Origin: Spirochaetaceae bacterium
GTDB lineage: Bacteria; Spirochaetota; Spirochaetia; Treponematales; Treponemataceae
Assembly (NCBI GenBank): GCA_017646305.1
Contig: JAGCMR010000174.1
Coordinates: 1 to 7,629, forward strand
DNA: 7,629 nt
Direction: 5' to 3'
The translations under genes and the position numbers were made by a program. The first letter of the stretch is position 1. Each line of letters starts with the position of its first letter. The notes beneath the pieces are model-generated. The model ran no database searches. It saw nothing but the letters and a program-made list of their open reading frames with translations, and was not told the origin of the DNA. This document shows positions 1 through 4,750 of this stretch, piece by piece.

Positions 1-278
1 ACTTTAGCAAGCTTATGGCTCGCCTCAAGACTGAGGGAAAGGTGCTTCGTATGGCTGCATCTATCAAGGACGGCAAGTGTAGCGTAGGTATGATGGAGGT
101 TGATTCTGAGCATCCCTTGTACACTGTAAAGGGTGGGGAAAATGCCTTTGTATTCCATACCCAGCGTTATAATCCCATTCCCTTGTCTATCATGGGATAT
201 GGAGCAGGGGCTGGTGTAACGGCTGCTGGTGTTTTTGCAGATATTCTGCGCACCGTGTCTTGGAACCCAGAAATGTAA
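1..278 (+). CDS. thrA: Homoserine dehydrogenase C-terminus, probably of bifunctional aspartokinase/homoserine dehydrogenase (partial)
   Basis: This is the 3' end of a gene that enters from the left edge. The frame is open from base 3 (FSKL precedes the first visible Met at 15), so that Met is internal and not the start. Homoserine dehydrogenase reduces aspartate semialdehyde to homoserine on the way to threonine, methionine and isoleucine. The visible 91 residues contain the family's conserved end: GKxSVGxxEV, HPLYTVKGGENAFVF, QRYNPIPL, then GYGAGAGVTAAGVFADILR just before the stop. Monofunctional Hom proteins normally continue into an ACT domain after the GAG motif. This one stops about ten residues later, which is typical of the fused ThrA/MetL type, so the aspartokinase half is inferred and not seen. 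A strong terminator follows immediately. The assignment to homoserine dehydrogenase is secure; the fused form is likely. Confidence 0.88.
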   Translation, partial: FSKLMARLKTEGKVLRMAASIKDGKCSVGMMEVDSEHPLYTVKGGENAFVFHTQRYNPIPLSIMGYGAGAGVTAAGVFADILRTVSWNPEM

Positions 279-285
279 AATACAG

Positions 286-344
286 AAGGACAGCAGCTTT
301 CACGGCGGGGAAGGTCTTCTCGCCATGAAGGATGCTGTCTTTTT
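286..344 (+). terminator. Long-stem intrinsic terminator after thrA, possible attenuator of the next operon
   Basis: The arms 286-302 and 326-342 pair almost perfectly (AAGGACAGCA against TGCTGTCTTT, then CTTTCA against TGAAGG), with one mismatch at 296/332 and one at 303/325. An inner GGCG/CGCC stem at 304-307/321-324 extends the hairpin. The stem ends in TCTTTTT at 338-344. It begins 8 nt after the thrA stop, so it most simply ends the thrA transcript. Only about 29 nt separate it from the aroF-pheA start, leaving little room for a separate promoter. Regulated readthrough is therefore possible, but I could not draw a convincing antiterminator or leader peptide. Confidence 0.8.
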
Positions 345-360
345 ATGATAGTGCTACTTG

Positions 361-366
361 AGGAGG
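361..366 (+). promoter_or_regulatory. Ribosome binding site of aroF-pheA
   Basis: A perfect AGGAGG lies 7 nt upstream of ATG 374 and fixes this start. It falls after the terminator hairpin, so the hairpin does not mask it. Confidence 0.85.
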
Positions 367-373
367 AAGAAAT

Positions 374-2356
374 ATGGTTATTGTTTTACAAAAAGGAATC
401 CCTGAAAAGGAAAAACAAGACTTAAAAAGTTTTTTGATTCGAAATAACTTCAAGGTAAATGAAATTACTGGAGAGGAAGATACAATTTTTGGCGCAGTGG
501 GAAAGCTTTCCATTGATCCCCGTGAGGTGGAAATCCTCCCTGGTGTTGAACGAGTAATTCCCATTTCTAAGCCTTATAAAATGGCCAGTCGTGAGTACAA
601 AAAGGAAAATTCTGTAGTAGAGGTAAAGAATAATAGAGGCCAGATTGTACGTATTGGTGGAAACAAGGTGCTTTCCATTGCTGGTCCTTGTGCTGTAGAA
701 AGCCTTGAGCAGATGATGGGTGTTGCAGCTCGTGTTTCCGCTGCAGGTGCTGCCATGCTCCGTGGTGGAGCCTTTAAGCCACGAACCAGCCCCTATGCCT
801 TCCAGGGCTTGGGAGAGGAGGGAGTAAAGATTCTCCGCCAGGCTGGTGATGCCTATGGTTTGCCCATTGTTACAGAAATTGTTTCTGCAGATCATATTCC
901 CTTAATGAAGGATTATGTTGACGTGTACCAGATTGGTGCCCGCAATATGCAGAATTTTGAGCTTTTGAAGAAGGTTGGTGCTTTAGGCAAGCCTGTTATC
1001 TTAAAGCGTGGTCTTTCTGCCACCATTGAAGAATGGCTTATGGCTGCGGAGTATCTTTTGTCTTCTGGAACAGATGATGTTATTTTGTGTGAGCGGGGAA
1101 TCCGTACCTACGAAAAGGCTACTAGAAATACCTTGGATATTTCCGCTGTACCTGTGCTTCGTTCCTTGACCCACCTGCCCATTATCATTGACCCAAGCCA
1201 TGCAGTGGGATTGCGGGACAAGGTTCCACCGATGGGACTTGCCGCCATTGCAGCTGGTGCTGATGGAATCATTGTAGAGGTACATTGCCAGCCAGAGCAG
1301 GCTGTTTCCGATGCAGCCCAGACTATGTACCCAGAGCAGTTTGAAAAATTAATGCGTGACATTGATGTACTTGCTCCTGTTGTTGGCAAGGAAGTAACTC
1401 GCATTCATCCCGTGGCAGCAAAAAAGGTAGTTGTGGCTGGTGAGAAAAAGTCAGCTGATGGTAAGGTAACCTGTGCCTATTCTGGAGACCACGGAGCCTA
1501 CGCTGAGCAGGCAATCAACTTGTATTTTGACGAGGTTGAATCTGTTGGGCTTGATTCCTTCCGTGATGTGTTCCAGGCAGTGGCAGAAGGTCGTGCCGAT
1601 TATGGAATGATTCCTTTAGAAAATAGTTTGGCTGGTTCAGTCTACGATAACTACGACAACCTCTTCCGTTTTGATGATGTAAGCATTTGCGGAGCCTATA
1701 CCCTGCGAATTGAGCATGCCCTGCTGGGAGTAAAGGGTGCAACCTTGGATTCCATCAAGAAGGTCCATTCCCATCCCCACGGTTTTCCCCAATGTAAGGA
1801 TTTCTTGGATAAGTATCCGCAGTGGATTCACGTGGATGCTTCATCTACTGCCACTGCAGCAGAATTGGTGGCTAAAGATGCATCTGTGGAAAATGCTGCT
1901 ATTGCTTCCACTGTTGCTGCTGACTATTACAATCTTCAGGTGTTGGCTACTGGAATTGAGCTAAATCCCCGCAATTACACTCGCTTTGTAGTGATTACCG
2001 CCAAGGATAGTGCCGGACAGATTGCTGCCACTGATGAAGCTTATGCACGGGCTTGTGGTGGTGATACTTGTTGTGCTGCTGCCACCAATGACATTGCCAA
2101 GGCTTCTTTGGTATTTATTGCAAAAAATAAAAGTGGTGCCTTGTATGAGTGTCTCGGTGTATTCCACGAAAAGAACTTGAACATGACCCGATTGGAATCT
2201 CGCCCCATTATGGGTGAGCCCTGGAGATACATGTTCTATGCAGATGTGCAGCTACCAGAAGGTGGCAAGGAAGTATTGGAGTCTGCTATTTCTGCCCTTA
2301 AATCTAAGGCAGATGAAGTTCGATTGTTGGGTGTATACAAGGAAAGGAGCGTATAA
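374..2356 (+). CDS. aroF-pheA: Fused DAHP synthase (type I-beta) - prephenate dehydratase with C-terminal ACT domain
   Basis: A 660-residue fusion of the first shikimate-pathway enzyme (PEP + erythrose 4-phosphate to DAHP) and the phenylalanine-branch enzyme that converts prephenate to phenylpyruvate; cytoplasmic. Residues 1-95 form an ACT-like ferredoxin fold domain as in the Thermotoga type. Residues 96-345 are the DAHP synthase barrel with GPCAVES (metal Cys106), KPRTSPYAFQG (135-145), DPSHAVG (His276), Glu302 and Asp313; all four metal positions sit at a constant +4 offset from the Thermotoga maritima enzyme as I recall it. After a linker of about 20 residues, prephenate dehydratase spans 366-545: YSGDHGAYAEQA, IPLENSLAGSVYDNY (Asn417), Gln473 and the TRF motif 536-538. 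An ACT domain at 577-655 carries the GAL (588-590) and ESRP (608-611) phenylalanine-binding motifs. No chorismate mutase domain is visible. An extra spacer at 546-576 contains CGGDTCC. All catalytic motifs are present, so both activities are probably functional. The ilvN start follows after 2 nt. Confidence 0.95.
   Translation: MVIVLQKGIPEKEKQDLKSFLIRNNFKVNEITGEEDTIFGAVGKLSIDPREVEILPGVERVIPISKPYKMASREYKKENSVVEVKNNRGQIVRIGGNKVLSIAGPCAVESLEQMMGVAARVSAAGAAMLRGGAFKPRTSPYAFQGLGEEGVKILRQAGDAYGLPIVTEIVSADHIPLMKDYVDVYQIGARNMQNFELLKKVGALGKPVILKRGLSATIEEWLMAAEYLLSSGTDDVILCERGIRTYEKATRNTLDISAVPVLRSLTHLPIIIDPSHAVGLRDKVPPMGLAAIAAGADGIIVEVHCQPEQAVSDAAQTMYPEQFEKLMRDIDVLAPVVGKEVTRIHPVAAKKVVVAGEKKSADGKVTCAYSGDHGAYAEQAINLYFDEVESVGLDSFRDVFQAVAEGRADYGMIPLENSLAGSVYDNYDNLFRFDDVSICGAYTLRIEHALLGVKGATLDSIKKVHSHPHGFPQCKDFLDKYPQWIHVDASSTATAAELVAKDASVENAAIASTVAADYYNLQVLATGIELNPRNYTRFVVITAKDSAGQIAATDEAYARACGGDTCCAAATNDIAKASLVFIAKNKSGALYECLGVFHEKNLNMTRLESRPIMGEPWRYMFYADVQLPEGGKEVLESAISALKSKADEVRLLGVYKERSV
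2343..2349 (+). promoter_or_regulatory. Ribosome binding site of ilvN inside the aroF-pheA 3' end
   Basis: AAAGGAG lies 9 nt before ATG 2359 and overlaps the last codons of the upstream gene (stop at 2354-2356). This arrangement suggests translational coupling. Confidence 0.75.
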
Positions 2357-2358
2357 GT

Positions 2359-2850
2359 ATGGAACGATATGTTCTTTCTGTTTTGGTAGAAAACCATGCT
2401 GGTGTTTTGAGTCGTGTATCAGGTCTTTTTAGTCGCCGTGGCTATAATATTGACAGTCTTACGGTAGGAGAAACCTATAACCCAGGTCAGTCTCGCATGA
2501 CCATTGTGGTAAGTGGCGATGAGTACATTCTTGACCAGATTACCAAGCAGCTGGCAAAGCTGGTGGAAGTGATTTCTATTCAGCATTGTGTTGCTTCTGA
2601 GACAGTGGTTCGAGAAATGGCCTTGATTAAGGTTGGTGCTGATGAAGCCCATCGTGCAGGTGTTATTCAAACTGCCAATATCTTCCGTGCCCGCATTGTT
2701 GATGTTGGGGTGGAATCAGTTGTGATTGAGGTAACTGGTAGTGAAGACAAGGTGGCAAGTCTGATTCGATTACTGGAACCTTACGGAATTAAGGAACTGG
2801 TTCGTACTGGTCTTACCGCCATGGGCAGAGGTTCCCAAGTTCTGGAATAA
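2359..2850 (+). CDS. ilvN: Acetolactate synthase small (regulatory) subunit
   Basis: 163 residues, normal for IlvN/IlvH (about 160). The regulatory subunit activates the catalytic subunit of acetohydroxyacid synthase, the first common step of valine, leucine and isoleucine synthesis, and confers valine feedback inhibition. An N-terminal ACT domain at 3-75 has the hallmark LSVLVENHAGVLSRVSGLF and RGYNIDSLTVG. Asn12, Gly15 and Asn30 match the valine-site positions of E. coli IlvH (Asn11, Gly14, Asn29). SRMTIVVSG and QLAKLVEV follow, and the C-terminal domain (80-163) contains REMALIKV and the end signature ELVRTGLTAMGRG. The catalytic subunit gene ilvB, usually directly upstream of ilvN, is absent from the window; its usual place is taken by aroF-pheA. 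The next gene starts 3 nt after the stop in the same frame. Confidence 0.96.
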   Translation: MERYVLSVLVENHAGVLSRVSGLFSRRGYNIDSLTVGETYNPGQSRMTIVVSGDEYILDQITKQLAKLVEVISIQHCVASETVVREMALIKVGADEAHRAGVIQTANIFRARIVDVGVESVVIEVTGSEDKVASLIRLLEPYGIKELVRTGLTAMGRGSQVLE

Positions 2851-2853
2851 ACC

Positions 2854-4017
2854 ATGGTACTTGCCCTCCCCATATTTTTTCTCTTTGCCATTTATGGTGT
2901 TGTTGCTGTGTATCTCCCCATCGTTTTGACGGGAATGGGATACACGGCTACCCAAGTGGGGTTTCTCTTAGGTATTTTTGAAGGGGCAGGAGTAATTCTG
3001 CCCTTGATTGTTAGTCCCCTTATTGAAAAAAAAGGTCAGTATGGCTTGTTTTTGATTTTAATGGGACTTTTGATGGCTCTAGTTCCTTTTCCCATGGTAA
3101 AAATCGTGGGATTTGGAGCTACAGCTGCTTTTCTTTCCCTGTATTCCTTTGGTTACAAGGGGGCTGTTCCCCTGTCTGATTCTCTGATTCAAAGGTTTTT
3201 GAAGGGAGGGGGAGATGATTACGGCAAGGTTCGGGTAGCCGGTTCCATTGGCTACGTAGTCATGACCTTGTTGCTGCAACTCTTTGTTCCTGCTGGTACT
3301 GCCCGTCAATATATGGTGTGGATGGTGGTTTCTGCAGGGCTGTTCGCCTTGTCCTTATTCTTTGTACCAGACATTCTTTCTTCTCAGGGAAAGGACATTT
3401 CAGCGGAGGAAAATTCTCCTTCACCAATATCATCTGAAAAAAAAGAAGGCATCTGGCAAACTCTGGCACAATTTCCCCCGATTTTTTGGATGGGATTGTT
3501 GTTATTGTTCCTAGGCTTTTTTGGTTTAACTCCTGTTACAAAGATGCTTGCCCTGTACACTACAGAATTCCTTCATTCCAATGGAGTTGGTACCTTAAGT
3601 GCCATTTCTGCAGCCTCTGAAATTCCTTTTATGTTTTTTTCAGGAAGATTTTTGCGCCGCTACGGTTCCTTAAATCTATTGGTATTTTGCACAGCCTTGG
3701 TGGGAGTGAGAATGTTGTTGTATATTGTCTTTCCCAACATGACTGGAGCAGTGCTGGGACAATTGCTGAATTCTGTTACCTATGGTTTGTATCATCATGC
3801 GGCGGTGGTTTTTGTGGCTCAGTATGCTCCAAAGGGGAAGCTCATGATTAGCATGAGTTTGTATTCCATCTTTGCCCTTGGTTTGGCCAGTGTATTGGGG
3901 AATAGTCTTGGTGGCTGGATGATAGATTCCTTTGGGTATCCTGTACTGTTTACTACCTTTGCAGTCTTTCCCTTGGTGGGTGTGCTGGTGTATTTATTTG
4001 TAAGGAAGAAATTATGA
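2854..4017 (+). CDS. Major facilitator superfamily transporter, HcaT / nucleoside-symporter-like (MFS_1_like)
   Basis: A 387-residue inner-membrane permease with about 12 hydrophobic segments and a polar central loop at 172-200 separating two six-helix halves. The conserved YGKVRVAGSIGYV (123-135) matches the YGRIRLWGSIGF-type motif of the 3-phenylpropionate permease/nucleoside-symporter-like group. LNSVTYGLYHHAAVVFVAQY (305-324) matches the group's second conserved region, where a helix reads LHGxTFGxxHAA in relatives. The substrate cannot be read from sequence; an amino-acid or aromatic-acid cargo would fit the operon but is only a guess. ATG 2854 is the only start consistent with the family's N-terminus, because an in-frame stop (that of ilvN) ends 3 nt upstream. 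No Shine-Dalgarno sequence is near it, so it probably depends on reinitiation after ilvN. It overlaps the next gene by 4 nt (ATGA). The gene contains two A8 runs (3026-3033, 3437-3444). Confidence 0.85.
   Translation: MVLALPIFFLFAIYGVVAVYLPIVLTGMGYTATQVGFLLGIFEGAGVILPLIVSPLIEKKGQYGLFLILMGLLMALVPFPMVKIVGFGATAAFLSLYSFGYKGAVPLSDSLIQRFLKGGGDDYGKVRVAGSIGYVVMTLLLQLFVPAGTARQYMVWMVVSAGLFALSLFFVPDILSSQGKDISAEENSPSPISSEKKEGIWQTLAQFPPIFWMGLLLLFLGFFGLTPVTKMLALYTTEFLHSNGVGTLSAISAASEIPFMFFSGRFLRRYGSLNLLVFCTALVGVRMLLYIVFPNMTGAVLGQLLNSVTYGLYHHAAVVFVAQYAPKGKLMISMSLYSIFALGLASVLGNSLGGWMIDSFGYPVLFTTFAVFPLVGVLVYLFVRKKL
4002..4007 (+). promoter_or_regulatory. Ribosome binding site of the DUF554 gene
   Basis: AAGGAA ends 6 nt upstream of ATG 4014, inside the end of the MFS gene. 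With the ATGA stop/start overlap this supports coupled translation. Confidence 0.6.
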
Positions 4018-4736
4018 TTGCGGTTTTTGTGAACTGTATTGCCATAATCATTGGTTCATTGATTGGTATTATTTTTTCAAAACGAATTAGCGACAATCTT
4101 TCCCGTGTGGTGCAAACGGGAGCTGGTGTGGTAACCATGGTGATTGGTATTGAAATGGCACTGGCCTATGAAAACATTATCTTTTTGGCCATGGCGATTA
4201 TCGCTGGTGGAATTCTCGGTTCTTGGATGGATATTGACGGAAAGATTCTTCTTTTGGGAGATGCTCTAGGAAAGCTGGTGCTGAGAAAGAAAAATTCCCA
4301 AGGTCAACAGGAGCAGGGATCCAGTAACTTTGCTTACGGATTTTTGAATGCTTCGGTGCTGTTTTGTGTGGGAGCCATGGCGATTCTTGGTTCCATCAAG
4401 GCAGGAATTGACGGAGATTATACCATCATCTTTACCAAGTCAGTGCTGGACGGCTTTATGGCCATTATTTTTGCTGCAGCCCTAGGAATTGGAACTGCTT
4501 TTTCTGCCTTGTCGGTGCTGGTGTATCAGGGTGCCTTGACGCTGCTGTCTGGCTTGGTGGCCGCTTATACTAACGATGTGCTACTGGCAGAGCTAGGGGC
4601 TACAGGTGGAATCTTGATTATCATGATTGGTGTGAATCTCATGGGACTGGCAAAGATAAAAACGGCAAACTATCTGCCAGCCCTAGTGCTTTCTGTTGTC
4701 TTTGTGGTGGTAAAGGATCTGTTCTTTGGAGCCTAA
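4014..4736 (+). CDS. DUF554 (YdfK/YqgA-like) integral membrane protein
   Basis: 240 residues and very hydrophobic, with roughly seven membrane segments and one polar loop at 90-105 (RKKNSQGQQEQGSS). Family signatures are clear: an N-terminal segment with Asn7 and GSLIGIIF, QTGAGVVTMVIGIEMAL, GGILGSW, then FAYGFLNASVLFCVGAMAILGSI, followed by TKSVLDGFMAIIFAAALGIGT and GGILIIMIGVNLMGLAKIKTANYLPAL. The length is normal. The biochemical function of the family is unknown to me; a transport role is often guessed from topology. Its place at the end of an amino-acid-biosynthesis operon next to an MFS gene makes metabolite transport a reasonable hypothesis but nothing more. The start is set by the ATGA overlap with the MFS stop. 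Its stop codon directly abuts the stop of the convergent gene. Confidence 0.92.
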   Translation: MIAVFVNCIAIIIGSLIGIIFSKRISDNLSRVVQTGAGVVTMVIGIEMALAYENIIFLAMAIIAGGILGSWMDIDGKILLLGDALGKLVLRKKNSQGQQEQGSSNFAYGFLNASVLFCVGAMAILGSIKAGIDGDYTIIFTKSVLDGFMAIIFAAALGIGTAFSALSVLVYQGALTLLSGLVAAYTNDVLLAELGATGGILIIMIGVNLMGLAKIKTANYLPALVLSVVFVVVKDLFFGA

Positions 4737-4750
4737 CTAAAGGCTTCCAA
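4726..4750. terminator. Possible bidirectional hairpin at the convergent junction
   Basis: TTGGAGCCT (4726-4734) pairs with AGGCTTCCAA (4741-4750) with one bulged T and a 6-nt loop, centred on the abutting stop codons. Neither strand has a U-rich tract after the stem, so classic Rho-independent termination is not supported. It could still act as a 3'-end stabiliser or weak terminator for both converging transcripts. Confidence 0.35.

Noticed and set aside
325..348. Short reading frame encoding MKDAVFL just before aroF-pheA, as a possible leader peptide
   Set aside because: It starts inside the 3' arm of the terminator, has no ribosome binding site and only one Phe codon, so it does not fit a phenylalanine attenuation leader.
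344..349. TATGAT as a -10 promoter box for aroF-pheA
   Set aside because: No -35-like sequence lies 16-18 nt upstream; that position is the GC-rich stem of the terminator. I could not support it as a promoter.
346..364. Possible assembly or sequencing frameshift creating the aroF-pheA fusion
   Set aside because: The junction is in one continuous frame with a plausible linker, and both domains have complete motifs in that frame; there is no leftover stop, start or Shine-Dalgarno sequence of a separate pheA.
422..895. 157-residue reverse-strand frame opposite aroF-pheA
   Set aside because: It lies opposite strongly conserved DAHP synthase motifs, shows no recognisable domain and has low-quality composition; it is a shadow of the real gene.
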